From contig JAGVXG010000001.1 in NCBI GenBank assembly GCA_018303885.1, positions 75,746 through 111,601 of the forward strand: a stretch of DNA of 35,856 bases, given 5' to 3'. Below are positions 1 to 6,839 of the stretch, one piece after another. A program made the position numbers and the translations under genes. The notes below the pieces were generated by a model, which was given only the letters and a program-made list of their open reading frames with translations, ran no database searches and was not told the DNA's origin. This DNA comes from Candidatus Pacearchaeota archaeon (GTDB lineage: Archaea; Nanobdellota; Nanobdellia; Pacearchaeales; GW2011-AR1). Within the stretch, counting starts at the first letter, position 1; every line of letters starts with the position of its first letter.

Positions 1-2
1 TT

Positions 3-179
3 AGTTTACTGCTTTTTGTCATCTACCTTATAGCCAATATAATCGCGCTGATATACGCGTTTATGATAACACAGCCTCCTTTAATTTTTAAGTATGAAAT
101 AGCGATTATGACTACTGTTTTTTATATAGCAATATTTTATGTTTATTCAAGAAATGTGAAGGGCAAATCTAAGAAATAA
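3..179 (+). CDS. C-terminal fragment of a membrane protein (5' end outside window)
   Basis: An open frame enters from the window's left edge in the third frame and stops with TAA at 177-179, giving 58 residues. The translation has two strongly hydrophobic helices (SLLLFVIYLIANIIALIYAF and, after a QPPLIFKYE loop, IAIMTTVFYIAIFYVY) and a basic tail (SRNVKGKSKK). This is the usual end of a polytopic inner-membrane protein with a cytoplasmic C-terminus. No family can be named from this fragment. It lies only 4 nt upstream of tRNA-Ala, so the two may share a transcript. Confidence 0.6.
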   Translation, partial: SLLLFVIYLIANIIALIYAFMITQPPLIFKYEIAIMTTVFYIAIFYVYSRNVKGKSKK

Positions 180-183
180 TTTC

Positions 184-254
184 GGGCCTGTGGTTCAATG
201 GTAGAATACATGGCTGGCAGTCATGGGACTCGAGTTCGATTCTCGGCAGGTCCA
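184..254 (+). tRNA. tRNA-Ala (anticodon GGC)
   Basis: A full 71-nt cloverleaf can be drawn. The acceptor GGGCCTG pairs with CAGGTCC and includes G3:U70, the alanine identity pair. The D stem is GTTC/GAAT, the anticodon stem CATGG/TCATG with loop CTGGCAG (U33, anticodon GGC), and the T stem TCGAG/CTCGG with loop TTCGATT. The discriminator is A at 254 and no CCA is encoded, as is common in archaea. No intron is present. Confidence 0.95.
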
Positions 255-409
255 TTCATAAGGTCTAAATAACGGTTAAAAATTACTAAGATAAAAAATA
301 ATAAAGGGGGTAAAAAGGTAACCCCAACACTAAAGGAATTCTTCACAGATTATAATTATTTTAATAACAACAACTATATAAATTTTTTTCCTATCTGCCT
401 TAGATTTTG

Positions 410-910
410 CTACAGTTTGCAGAAATTTTCAATTATCTCCTTATTTCTGACTTCTGGATGGAAAAGCGTTGCATAAATATTGTCTTTTTTGAACAAATCT
501 GGAAGAACATGGAATTGATGAAGATGATAGGCTTGGATTTTTCCTTTAACGCCTAAAAATTCTTTCTTTATATTAATTTCTTTTAATCCTATTTGTTTAT
601 TCTTTTTTAGCTTGTATCCCAAAGAAAGTCCGATTATATGCGCGCCGCCGCAAATCGCTAAAATCGGCTTTTCATAATATTTGATCCAAGAGAATTTTTT
701 CATGTCTTTAAGAAAGTCGTTATCTGCCAAAGATGTTCCGCAGATGATTATTTTATCTGCTTTCTTAATATCAGCTTCAGTTATGTCTAAGTAATGTTTA
801 ACAAAACAGTCAAGTTTGTTGTTTTTCAAAATGTCTTCTATTGGTTTTACAAATTCAAAGTAATGCAATGGTTCTTTGCAGATGTTTATTACTAAAATCT
901 TATTTTTCAT
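410..910 (-). CDS. class I glutamine amidotransferase-like protein
   Basis: The 166-residue protein has the class I amidotransferase fold signature. The nucleophile elbow ILAICGGAHIIG has Cys87, and a late HPEV motif supplies His151 and Glu153 for the triad. The length and the HPEV motif recall the amidotransferase subunit of GMP synthase (GuaA subunit A, about 190 aa), but the protein is shorter. The neighbouring region has no ATP-pyrophosphatase partner, so I do not assign guaA. Such subunits release ammonia from glutamine for a partner synthetase in the cytosol. A stand-alone peptidase-like C26 function is the alternative. It is the last minus-strand gene before tRNA-Ala. Confidence 0.8.
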   Translation of the reverse strand: MKNKILVINICKEPLHYFEFVKPIEDILKNNKLDCFVKHYLDITEADIKKADKIIICGTSLADNDFLKDMKKFSWIKYYEKPILAICGGAHIIGLSLGYKLKKNKQIGLKEINIKKEFLGVKGKIQAYHLHQFHVLPDLFKKDNIYATLFHPEVRNKEIIENFCKL

Positions 911-955
911 TACCTTTTTATAAAAAGCATATTTTATAAATTATTCTTATTTTTA

Positions 956-1075
956 ATGTCAATGAGGAAAATTTCTAGAAAAAATAAATCTAAAATTGAT
1001 ATAGAATTACTAGAAAAAATTAGAAGAGGTTTAGAAGATATTAAGAATGGAAGAATTAAAGAATGGAAAAGTTAA
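956..1075 (+). CDS. 39-residue RelB-like antitoxin fragment or orphan
   Basis: ATG at 956 opens a 39-residue frame (MSMRKISRKNKSKID then ELLEKIRRGLEDIKNGRIKE, ending WKS). The helix LLEKIRRGLEDIKNGRI followed by a Trp-Lys tail resembles the C-terminal toxin-binding part of archaeal RelB/RelE-type antitoxins. TTTATAAA lies about 19 nt upstream (around 933-940), so the gene could be expressed. No RelE/ParE toxin is adjacent: the next gene is the convergent lytic transglycosylase, overlapping by 4 nt. It is either an orphan antitoxin, a remnant of a lost pair, or an antitoxin for a toxin elsewhere. The short length keeps confidence modest. Confidence 0.45.
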   Translation: MSMRKISRKNKSKIDIELLEKIRRGLEDIKNGRIKEWKS

Positions 1076-1920
1076 AATTGTTTTTGTTGCGGCCCGGCGA
1101 GCGCTTTTTCAGCTTCCTTTGCAAGATCCATTACAAATCTTACATAAAAATCTTTATGGTTGTATCCATAAACAGCTTGCTCGAGGCTCCCAGATCTTTT
1201 TTTGAAGTGCGAAAGATAATTTGCAACAGACATGATGTTATTATCCAGGTTATATAAGTCAGTCCCAACAAACCAGTTATTCAATGAAGAAGGAATAAAT
1301 TGTGCATAAGACATTGCGCCGGCGTAGCTTGATTTCAAATCAAAAACGTTAATGCTATTTTTTCTGCAAAATTTTAAAAGTTCTATAAGTTGAGGAATTG
1401 CTAAATCTGACCTAATTCCTTTTACATGCATTGAAACATAAGCATTAAATGGATTGAATCTTCCAGAACCTCTTGCAAAGTTTGATTCTATTCCAAATAT
1501 CGCGGCAATAGTTTCCTTTGGTATTCCATAAGTTTCTTCTGCTCTTCTTAACTGAGATAGGTTTTTTTCCATAAATTCTAAGATAGCGATTTTTTTCTTT
1601 TCATATTCATGGATTCTTTTGTATTCATCCAAATCCTTTGCTCTTTTTTCAGAAGAATTTTTGAACCTGATTACTATGCTATCATCTATCTTGAATCTTT
1701 CATCTGCAATTAGGCTGTCTATGTCAAATCCTTTTCCTTTCATGTAACTTACAAGCGAAGAAAGATTTTCTTGGTAAGATGGTTCAACTTGATTAGTATC
1801 TTGTCTAAATCTGGCTTCTAGGCTGGGCTTAGCTGGTTCTTGACCCACGGCTGACTGAAAAAACCCCTGGCCAACTAAAAGTAAAGATACTAATAACGAT
1901 TTTTTGAAAAGCCGTTTCAT
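1072..1920 (-). CDS. exported MltB-type lytic murein transglycosylase
   Basis: The 282-residue protein begins with a Sec signal peptide (MKRLFKKSLLVSLLLVGQGF, likely cut near SAVGQ, residues 22-27). Residues about 100-270 match the MltB/SLT_2 fold: EETYGIPKETIAAIFGIESN contains the putative catalytic Glu145, followed by GRFNPFNAYVSM and SSYAGAMSYAQFIPSSLNNW. MltB enzymes cut the MurNAc-GlcNAc glycosidic bond of peptidoglycan, forming 1,6-anhydro-MurNAc ends. Archaea have no murein, so the expected target is a bacterial wall outside the cell. With the amidase and M23 peptidase at 12-16 kb it gives this genome at least three murein-cutting activities. The family call is firm; the role is inferred. 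Bacterial origin by transfer is likely. Confidence 0.87.
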   Translation of the reverse strand: MKRLFKKSLLVSLLLVGQGFFQSAVGQEPAKPSLEARFRQDTNQVEPSYQENLSSLVSYMKGKGFDIDSLIADERFKIDDSIVIRFKNSSEKRAKDLDEYKRIHEYEKKKIAILEFMEKNLSQLRRAEETYGIPKETIAAIFGIESNFARGSGRFNPFNAYVSMHVKGIRSDLAIPQLIELLKFCRKNSINVFDLKSSYAGAMSYAQFIPSSLNNWFVGTDLYNLDNNIMSVANYLSHFKKRSGSLEQAVYGYNHKDFYVRFVMDLAKEAEKALAGPQQKQF

Positions 1921-1955
1921 TCCACTAATTTAAAAAAAGAAGTTTAAAATTCTTT

Positions 1956-2624
1956 TCATTTTAACTCAAGCTCCATTCTCCAGGAGTTTTCTTCGCCTGA
2001 GAAATTTGCTCCTGTAACCTTTAAAGGCTGCTTAAAAAGAGGGCATTCAAGAACAAAAGTCTCGAATTCTCCGCCTTCTCCTGCAGGGTTTATCTGGTAT
2101 TTTTCATTAAGCTTTTTTATATCAGAGATGAATTCTTTGTTAATCTCACGGCCAAGCCACGAGCCGTTCAAAGGATATGCAGAAACTCCTGTGACAATAA
2201 CTCGAAATCTTTCTTTTATTAAATCTTGAAGAAGTTCTATCTGATTTTTTTGCCAAAGAGGGTTGAAACATTCCAAGCCGAGCTTGTTGCAAATGTTCTG
2301 AATTCGTGACGCTTGGTAAACAGACTCTACTGCGCCTGTGACAATTCCTTTTATTCCATGGTTTTTAACAGCTATTCTAATTGCTTCTTCTAAATCAAGA
2401 AGCTCAGCCTCTTTTATTCCGGAAGTTTTCTTTACGACTAACGGCAAACCCATTGCTTCTGCTTGTTTTCTTGTTTTTGATATCGACGGCGTATGAAACA
2501 TATAACTTTCTGGATTTTCTGAAATAATGCTTATCAAACAAGAAATTTCATAGCCTTGTTTTTTTGCGAGCCATGCGGCAAAAGTAGAATCTTTTCCCCC
2601 AGAAAATAACACCCCTATTTTCAT
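1956..2624 (-). CDS. dph6: diphthine--ammonia ligase
   Basis: The 222-residue protein has the ATP-pyrophosphatase P-loop SGGKDS at residues 8-13 and the Dph6-specific motif EGGEFETFVLECPLF beginning near residue 183. It is close to the usual length of archaeal Dph6. The enzyme catalyses the last step of diphthamide formation on a histidine of elongation factor 2, amidating diphthine with ammonia and ATP in the cytosol. Diphthamide is restricted to archaea and eukaryotes, so this gene supports an archaeal source. The start is fixed by MKIGVLFSGGKDS, with no room for a longer N-terminus. No other diphthamide genes are in the window. Confidence 0.93.
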   Translation of the reverse strand: MKIGVLFSGGKDSTFAAWLAKKQGYEISCLISIISENPESYMFHTPSISKTRKQAEAMGLPLVVKKTSGIKEAELLDLEEAIRIAVKNHGIKGIVTGAVESVYQASRIQNICNKLGLECFNPLWQKNQIELLQDLIKERFRVIVTGVSAYPLNGSWLGREINKEFISDIKKLNEKYQINPAGEGGEFETFVLECPLFKQPLKVTGANFSGEENSWRMELELK

Positions 2625-2662
2625 ATTATAAATATGCTGTTGAGGTTTTTAAGGTGTTTTGT

Positions 2663-2700
2663 TATCTTATACATAAGTATGTAATGTATACAATAAGATA
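2663..2700. repeat. imperfect inverted repeat between dph6 and a hypothetical gene
   Basis: TATCTTAT followed by ACAT (2663-2674) is mirrored by ATGT (2684-2687) and ATAAGATA (2693-2700), with a five-base bulge on one side. It lies upstream of dph6 and downstream of the 2727-3116 gene, both on the minus strand. It could be an operator or a transcript-end hairpin. AT-rich sequence makes such repeats common, so weight is low. Confidence 0.35.
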
Positions 2701-2726
2701 TAGATAATGGTAAATCGCGGAAAATT

Positions 2727-3116
2727 TTAACGTCTTTTTTTCTTAAGCCTCGAATAAGTCATATTAAAACCAGCAACTTGGCGTTGGGAATCAGTTTTGA
2801 ACCATGCATTTATACTATCATTATCCATCCCAGAATTTCTAGCTCTTACATATGTATCATAATCTAGTTCTGGCCTTGGGTCTTCCCTTGGCATCCTAGA
2901 ACTTCTTGAAATTTTTCTCCTGATTTTTCTCTCAAGTTTCCCGCCGGCTATTTCTGAACTTAGCTCGCAAAGATTTCTTTCGTATTTCTCTATTGTTGGG
3001 ACATTTGCTCTTTTGTAAAGTGTATCCAAAGTTTTTTCAACTTGTGCTAGATAATGTCCTTTTCTTCTTTCTATAACTTCTGAAAGCGGTCTGCTAAAAT
3101 AATATTTTCTTGTCAT
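2727..3116 (-). CDS. basic hypothetical protein
   Basis: I do not recognise this 129-residue protein. It is rich in Arg and Lys (RKIRRKISRSSR in the middle, SRLKKKRR at the end), has no hydrophobic segment, and has one Cys, so no zinc motif is visible. The middle is predicted helical (EVIERRKGHYLAQVEKTLDT) and the second half holds a proline-rich turn (MPREDPRPELDY). The charge suggests nucleic-acid or ribosome binding, but that is inference only. AT-rich sequence with TATTTAAA-like boxes lies upstream at 3118-3160. It sits between scpA and dph6 on the same strand. Confidence 0.6.
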   Translation of the reverse strand: MTRKYYFSRPLSEVIERRKGHYLAQVEKTLDTLYKRANVPTIEKYERNLCELSSEIAGGKLERKIRRKISRSSRMPREDPRPELDYDTYVRARNSGMDNDSINAWFKTDSQRQVAGFNMTYSRLKKKRR

Positions 3117-3210
3117 TTTTATTTAAAATTTCAATATCTAAGGGTTATTTAAATATTTATATACTATAATCATTTTATAATTAAAAATTAAAGAAAGTTT
3201 CAAAAACCGC

Positions 3211-4143
3211 CTAAATTCCCTTCAGTGGGTTTTCAAAATCCACATTAATTTTTTCAAGACGTTCTCGCTGCTCTTTGCCAGAACTTTTCATGTCTTTTAC
3301 CTGTTCCTCAACTTCTGTCTTCAAATCGGCAAAGGGGTCTGGATTGTGTGCAAAATAAGTTTCTTTTAGCCATATATTGAAATCTTCAAAATGTTTTTCC
3401 TGCTCAAGCCAAACCTTTTTTTGATGGTCTAAATGTAAAAGCCCAGAGAAAGAAATTATCCGTTCTTCCTTGTTTTCTCCAACGAATTCTGTGAAAGAAA
3501 TTTTTTTACGTTTTTCTGTTCCGTCGTTTCCTAATTGTTTTACAAGACCATCATAAATCTCTTTAATCTTGTCTTTTATGCTAAATGTTTTTTTTGGAAG
3601 CGATAATGAGGATTCTATTATGGCATTTCTGTTTACTATCTCTTTTTTTATTCTCCTGTTTTCTGTTGCGATTGCCTTACCGAGTGATTCCATAATTTCT
3701 TGCAAGGAAACACGTTTGAATCTTGGCAAAGGGCTTTTAGATAACAATTCTGGAGGTGTTTCTTCAAATTCTATACTGAAGACCTGATTTGATTGCAAAC
3801 CCACTTTTTTTCCTTGGTTTTTGTCTCCAAACAAAATTTCATCTATGCTTTTGATATATTTTTTCAAAAGAATCTCTGATTTAATCCTGAGAAGAAGGGC
3901 TGCTGCCAAAAGTACCTTGCTTGAAATAAAAAAATCTGTCTCTTCAAACTTTTGAATTCGTTCAAGATATTTATCTGTTAAAATAACAATGTCAACGTCC
4001 CATGGATCGAGCTGTTCTGTATTAATAAGATCGTAAATAATCTCCTGCCATCCTATTTCCCTGTTGAATAAAATGCCTTGAATCTGGTCTTGTTTTACAG
4101 AGCCTATAGAATCTCGATTTTTCTCTTTGCTTTCCTCTTTCAT
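3211..4143 (-). CDS. scpA: ScpA-like kleisin (segregation and condensation protein A)
   Basis: The N-terminal third carries the ScpA signature: GWQEIIYDLINTEQLDPWDVDI, then LTDKYLERIQ and SSKVLLAAALLLRIKSEILL. ScpA is the kleisin that bridges SMC heads and recruits ScpB in the condensin that organises and segregates chromosomes. I start at 4143 (MKEESKEK), giving 310 residues. An in-frame ATG lies 18 nt further upstream, but TTTATAAAT at 4166-4174 is about 27 nt from 4143 and only 9 nt from the upstream ATG, so a leaderless transcript would begin near 4143. The linker (residues about 100-220) is charged and the C-terminus lacks an obvious winged-helix signature by eye. No smc or scpB is in the window. 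Confidence 0.85.
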   Translation of the reverse strand: MKEESKEKNRDSIGSVKQDQIQGILFNREIGWQEIIYDLINTEQLDPWDVDIVILTDKYLERIQKFEETDFFISSKVLLAAALLLRIKSEILLKKYIKSIDEILFGDKNQGKKVGLQSNQVFSIEFEETPPELLSKSPLPRFKRVSLQEIMESLGKAIATENRRIKKEIVNRNAIIESSLSLPKKTFSIKDKIKEIYDGLVKQLGNDGTEKRKKISFTEFVGENKEERIISFSGLLHLDHQKKVWLEQEKHFEDFNIWLKETYFAHNPDPFADLKTEVEEQVKDMKSSGKEQRERLEKINVDFENPLKGI

Positions 4144-4165
4144 TATGAGTTTGAATATCATAGAT

Positions 4166-4174
4166 TTTATAAAT
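4166..4174 (-). promoter_or_regulatory. TATA box of scpA
   Basis: TTTATAAAT (ATTTATAAA on the coding strand) is centred 27 nt before the ATG at 4143. This matches the spacing seen before many genes here and decides the scpA start in favour of MKEESK. Confidence 0.6.
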
Positions 4175-4337
4175 CTGTGTAATTGATATAAGAATTAGTA
4201 AAGAATGACTTAGGAACTACTGATATTATTGTTAGGTACTACAAACTATTTAACTACTATCTTAGAATTATGGACTGTCATTTTTTAAGAGTAACATAAA
4301 CGAAACATTTAAATACTTTAACGCTTTGGATTTATTA

Positions 4338-4560
4338 TCACCTCTTTTTCCCCAGGAGACGCTCCAAGCTATCTTTTTGACGGTTTGGAGAATCTCCCAG
4401 GGTTATGTTAAAACCCTATTCTTCATTCATAATCGAAAGATAAAAGTCGTGGGTTGTATTAACATTATTTAGTGTTTGTATCCACGCATCATATTCAATT
4501 TTCAAAAAAGAAGTCGCGGAATTAAGCATTTAGTTTTTATTATATGCTCCCGCGCAATTA
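4338..4560 (+). ncRNA. candidate structured non-coding RNA in a gene-free stretch
   Basis: The roughly 490 bases between scpA and hicB hold no credible protein frame but two strong hairpins. In the first, GGAGA (4355-4359) pairs with TCTCC (4393-4397), then a 2x2 internal loop, then CTCCAAGCT (4362-4370) pairs with GGTTTGGAG (4382-4390). GGGTT/AACCC (4400-4404/4412-4416) forms an adjoining hairpin. The second has CGCGG (4515-4519) with CCGCG (4550-4554) and AGCAT (4525-4529) with ATGCT (4544-4548). A TTTAAATAC box near 4308-4316 would start a transcript close to 4338. I see no clear SRP, RNase P, C/D or H/ACA motifs. Ends are approximate and strand is inferred from the TATA box. Confidence 0.35.
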
Positions 4561-4625
4561 TATTTTATAGGTAATTTGCCCGAATCAAATTCAATAATTT
4601 TAATATAAATTTCACAAGCAGAAAC

Positions 4626-4635
4626 TATTTAAATA
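4626..4635 (+). promoter_or_regulatory. TATA box of hicBA
   Basis: TATTTAAATA is centred about 25 nt before the hicB ATG at 4655, consistent with a leaderless transcript. No SD sequence precedes the gene. Confidence 0.6.
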
Positions 4636-4654
4636 AGAATAAATTATCTATTTT

Positions 4655-4930
4655 ATGGAAGAAAAAACACAAATTCCTTTTCCGATTGTTATTATGAAAG
4701 AGGATGATTTATTCGTGGCTTCATGCCCTCCTTTAGACATAGCAACACAAGGAAAAACAGAGCAAGAAGTAAAAGAGAATATGGCAGATTTGATAGAGGA
4801 TTATCTAAATGATGAAGATACTCTAAAACCAAACATAAATGCTGTCCAAACAATTTCACTTTCTTATATATCTGTTCCAGGGAGATATTCTAAATGGGAA
4901 AACTCAGGCCGCTTAATACGGCAGAAGTAA
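4655..4930 (+). CDS. hicB: HicB-family antitoxin
   Basis: The 91-residue protein is a HicB-type partial RNase H fold: FPIVIMKEDDLFVASCPPLD, then the conserved turn ATQGKTEQEVKENMADLIED. HicB binds and neutralises HicA and usually represses its own promoter. The toxin gene follows and overlaps by 37 bases in another frame, which couples their synthesis. The order antitoxin-toxin is the reverse of the commonest hicAB order and of the second pair at 21 kb. No separate DNA-binding domain is obvious at the C-terminus. Confidence 0.88.
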   Translation: MEEKTQIPFPIVIMKEDDLFVASCPPLDIATQGKTEQEVKENMADLIEDYLNDEDTLKPNINAVQTISLSYISVPGRYSKWENSGRLIRQK

Positions 4931-5115
4931 TAAGAATTCTTGAAAAACATGGGTTCAAAGAAGTTAGATCAAGGAAACATACAACCTTTAAGAAATTTCT
5001 TCCATCGGGAAAAGTCTTAACAACATGGGTTCCGCACGGCAATAAAGTATCTGTTTTTGTATTGCAATATATAATAAAACAAACAGAAATTCCTAGAGAA
5101 GAGTTTACAGAATGA
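4894..5115 (+). CDS. hicA: HicA-family mRNA interferase toxin
   Basis: The 73-residue protein matches HicA, a small double-stranded-RNA-binding fold that cleaves mRNA. PLNTAEVIRILEKHGFKEVR is the first helix and turn. RSRKHTTFKK holds the catalytic His in the usual GSH-like position, here RKH, and WVPHGNKVSVFVLQYIIKQT completes the fold. It overlaps the end of hicB by 37 bases. Together they form a standard type II toxin-antitoxin module. Confidence 0.88.
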   Translation: MGKLRPLNTAEVIRILEKHGFKEVRSRKHTTFKKFLPSGKVLTTWVPHGNKVSVFVLQYIIKQTEIPREEFTE

Positions 5116-5128
5116 GTGGAATATTTAA

Positions 5129-5269
5129 TTATCTAACTTTTTTTACCAAAAGCCATAGAATTATCAGGAGAATTATTACAATACCTATAACCACTGCAAA
5201 AAATGTGGTATTGTTTTTGGGCCAATAACACCAAATTCCACCTATTTTTGCACACAATGCTTCTATCAT
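5129..5269 (-). CDS. 46-residue single-helix membrane protein
   Basis: A minus-strand frame from ATG at 5267-5269 to TAA at 5129-5131 encodes a 46-residue protein. It has a short N-terminal head (MIEALCAKIGGIWCYWPKNN), a hydrophobic helix (FFAVVIGIVIILLIILWLL) and a basic end (VKKVR), so the C-terminus is probably cytoplasmic. On its strand a TTAAATAT box sits about 22 nt before the ATG. The two Cys in the head could form a disulfide or bind metal. I know no family. It is convergent with hicA, with 13 nt between them. Confidence 0.5.
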   Translation of the reverse strand: MIEALCAKIGGIWCYWPKNNTTFFAVVIGIVIILLIILWLLVKKVR

Positions 5270-5369
5270 GATTTGTTAAGCAAACTTATATTTAATAATT
5301 CTACTACTAATCTGGATTTATATATTTTAAAACATAAATAGTTAAATACAATATTAATCAAGAATATAA

Positions 5370-5603
5370 ATGATAGCTGAAATTAACCAACCAGAAAGAA
5401 TAGAGAAAATGCGTCTGCATTATGCGGATATGTTTAATCGAGACTATGAATTTGCCCAAAATTGTAATCATGAATCTCTTGAATCAGTGCAAAAAAGATA
5501 CCTTTCCAGAGGTTTAGAAGTTTTTGTTGGCACAACTGCTTTCGACAGTAAAGGTGATAAACTTGATGGTTTTTATGCAATTTTAACAAAAAAACTTAGT
5601 TAG
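5370..5603 (+). CDS. small acidic hypothetical protein
   Basis: I do not recognise this 77-residue protein. It starts with a predicted amphipathic helix (PERIEKMRLHYADMFNRDYE) and ends in what looks like beta strands (RGLEVFVGTTAFDS, GDKLDGFYAILTKK). It has no membrane segment or signal peptide. A GTTAAATAC box about 25 nt before the ATG supports expression and start choice. It is convergent with the ribosomal cluster. Confidence 0.6.
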   Translation: MIAEINQPERIEKMRLHYADMFNRDYEFAQNCNHESLESVQKRYLSRGLEVFVGTTAFDSKGDKLDGFYAILTKKLS

Positions 5604-5618
5604 AACTTGACCAAAAAT

Positions 5619-5828
5619 TTATTTTTTTTGTCCTGTTTGGAATTCGCTGTAGTGACATTTTCCACAGTAGAATCTTCCTTGAGAATTCATCAGGAAAACT
5701 CCAGGGCCGCATCTAGGGCAGAATCTTTCTTTAACTAATTTATCTCCTTGAATTTTATATTTTTTATATTTCTTGCTAGTTGGCTTGTTCTTATGCTTCT
5801 TTTTTCCTTTTTTTACGTCTTTGGGCAT
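5619..5828 (-). CDS. rps27ae: ribosomal protein eS27 type (S27Ae), small subunit
   Basis: The 69-residue protein has a Lys-rich N-terminus (VKKGKKKHKNKPTSKKYKKY) and a four-cysteine zinc ribbon, FCPRCGPGVFLMNSQGRFYC followed by GKC. This is typical of archaeal S27Ae, the unfused counterpart of the ribosomal half of eukaryotic ubiquitin-S27a. It is a component of the 30S subunit. It ends the minus-strand cluster that begins with the PIN protein and Rpo7, an order widely conserved in archaea. Confidence 0.93.
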   Translation of the reverse strand: MPKDVKKGKKKHKNKPTSKKYKKYKIQGDKLVKERFCPRCGPGVFLMNSQGRFYCGKCHYSEFQTGQKK

Positions 5829-5838
5829 TTTCTAAGAT

Positions 5839-6075
5839 TTAGAATAATTTTTCAGCAAGTTTAATTCCTATTTGTTGTTCCACATGTGATTTAGCGTCTA
5901 AAATTTGTCTTTTTGTTGGGGCTGTTATTGAAATAGGTATTCTTGGACTTATATTTACGCGAATCGTTGCATCTAAAACATTTCCCTCAGGGCACTGATA
6001 ATCCGACATCCTGCTTAAAAAAAGCGTTCTCGTATGCTCGTTCATTGGACTCGTGTAATAATATCTTGTTTCCAT
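5839..6075 (-). CDS. hypothetical protein between eS24 and eS27 genes
   Basis: I do not recognise this 78-residue protein (METRYYYTSPMNEHTRTLFL at the start, VEQQIGIKLAEKLF at the end). It mixes predicted strands (TIRVNISPRIPISITAPTKR) with a C-terminal helix and has a single Cys. It sits 10 nt from rps27ae and 2 nt from rps24e on the same strand, so it is cotranscribed with ribosomal genes. That suggests a ribosome-linked or translation role, but nothing in the sequence proves it. It may be lineage-specific. Confidence 0.7.
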   Translation of the reverse strand: METRYYYTSPMNEHTRTLFLSRMSDYQCPEGNVLDATIRVNISPRIPISITAPTKRQILDAKSHVEQQIGIKLAEKLF

Positions 6076-6077
6076 AT

Positions 6078-6377
6078 TTAAACTGCTGCCTCGACAGGCT
6101 TCTTTTCCGCTGCTGTTTCTTTTTTCTTTTTTAATTCTATAGAATCTTTATTTTCTTTTGAGGAATAAAGATTTGCTTCAATATTGAAAGTTTTAGAGCC
6201 AAAGTTTCCGCTAATTGCCTTTATTTTTACATTTGTTGAAGGGACAGAAAATTTTTTTGAGAGGATATTTGAGACTTCTTCACGGCTTGGAGATTTTTCT
6301 GAGTAAATAAGCACATGAACTTCTTTTCTTTTGAAAAGGGGGTTTTCTTTTTCTTCTAGAACTTTTATTTCTGCCAT
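6078..6377 (-). CDS. rps24e: ribosomal protein eS24
   Basis: The protein MAEIKVLEEKENPLFKRKEV begins with the classic eS24 N-terminus and continues SPSREEVSNILSKKF and VKIKAISGNFGSKTFNIEAN, the conserved core of this 30S protein. I start at 6377, giving 99 residues, because eS24 proteins begin at this Met. The 11 residues that could be read upstream (MQLKHDKQKIK) have no homologous counterpart. The C-terminal tail (KKKKETAAEKKPVEAAV) is low-complexity. It is cotranscribed with spt4 upstream. Confidence 0.93.
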   Translation of the reverse strand: MAEIKVLEEKENPLFKRKEVHVLIYSEKSPSREEVSNILSKKFSVPSTNVKIKAISGNFGSKTFNIEANLYSSKENKDSIELKKKKETAAEKKPVEAAV

Positions 6378-6390
6378 TTTTATTTTTTGT

Positions 6391-6579
6391 TTATCGTGTT
6401 TTAATTGCAAAGTTTCCCTTGTCTTTTATATTGATTTTTTTTGCTATCTCGGATTTTTCTGGATTAAGAACCACGATTCTGCCTTTAAAGTTTTCGCTAT
6501 GTTCTTTAGAACCGCATTTTGGACACTTATCTCCTTCATAAATCGTGTTGCATAGCTTGCAAGCTTTTTGTTTTGGCAT
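6391..6579 (-). CDS. spt4: transcription elongation factor Spt4 (RpoE2)
   Basis: The 62-residue protein has a zinc ribbon CKLCNTIYEGDKCPKCGSKE, which is two CxxC knuckles, followed by the Spt4 segment FKGRIVVLNPEKSEIAKKI. Spt4 pairs with Spt5 to clamp RNA polymerase and raise processivity. Its place just downstream of Rpo7 and just upstream of eS24 is the standard archaeal arrangement, here with one extra gene inserted. The stop is 13 nt from the rps24e start. Confidence 0.93.
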   Translation of the reverse strand: MPKQKACKLCNTIYEGDKCPKCGSKEHSENFKGRIVVLNPEKSEIAKKINIKDKGNFAIKTR

Positions 6580-6581
6580 TT

Positions 6582-6839
6582 TTATTGTAAAAATCTTGGT
6601 TCTGAATTTAATCTTAAAATTCTGCGCCCATCTAAATAATCTGCTTTTACACGCCCATTACTAATATCAATTTTCTTTCCATCATTTGTTAAATAAGTAT
6701 AACTATAATGAATATGGGCTCTTCCTAAATAAGGAGAAGTTCTATTAACAACTTTTCTTGAGATTCTTCCTTCGTATACTGTTCCATCTGGCGCTTGAAG
6801 GCGGGGGTTTCTATTTTTCCATCTTGTTAGTTTACACAT
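6582..6839 (-). CDS. hypothetical protein inserted between rpo7 and spt4
   Basis: I do not recognise this 85-residue protein. It begins MCKLTRWKNRNPRLQAPDGT and contains predicted strands (VYEGRISRKVVNRTSPYLGR, HIHYSYTYLTNDGKKIDI), so a small all-beta fold is likely. It has no zinc motif. Its start overlaps the rpo7 stop by 8 nt and its stop is 2 nt from the spt4 start, so it is translated as part of this operon. The conserved archaeal order normally has spt4 directly after rpo7, so this is an insertion in this lineage. Confidence 0.7.
   Translation of the reverse strand: MCKLTRWKNRNPRLQAPDGTVYEGRISRKVVNRTSPYLGRAHIHYSYTYLTNDGKKIDISNGRVKADYLDGRRILRLNSEPRFLQ

Noticed and set aside
306-325. GGGG/CCCC hairpin downstream of tRNA-Ala as a terminator
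   Set aside because: The stem has a mismatch and no T run follows on either strand at a useful distance, so a terminator call is not supported.
4144-4161. Upstream ATG for scpA
   Set aside because: The TATA box would be only 9 nt away. The downstream ATG gives the usual 27-nt spacing.
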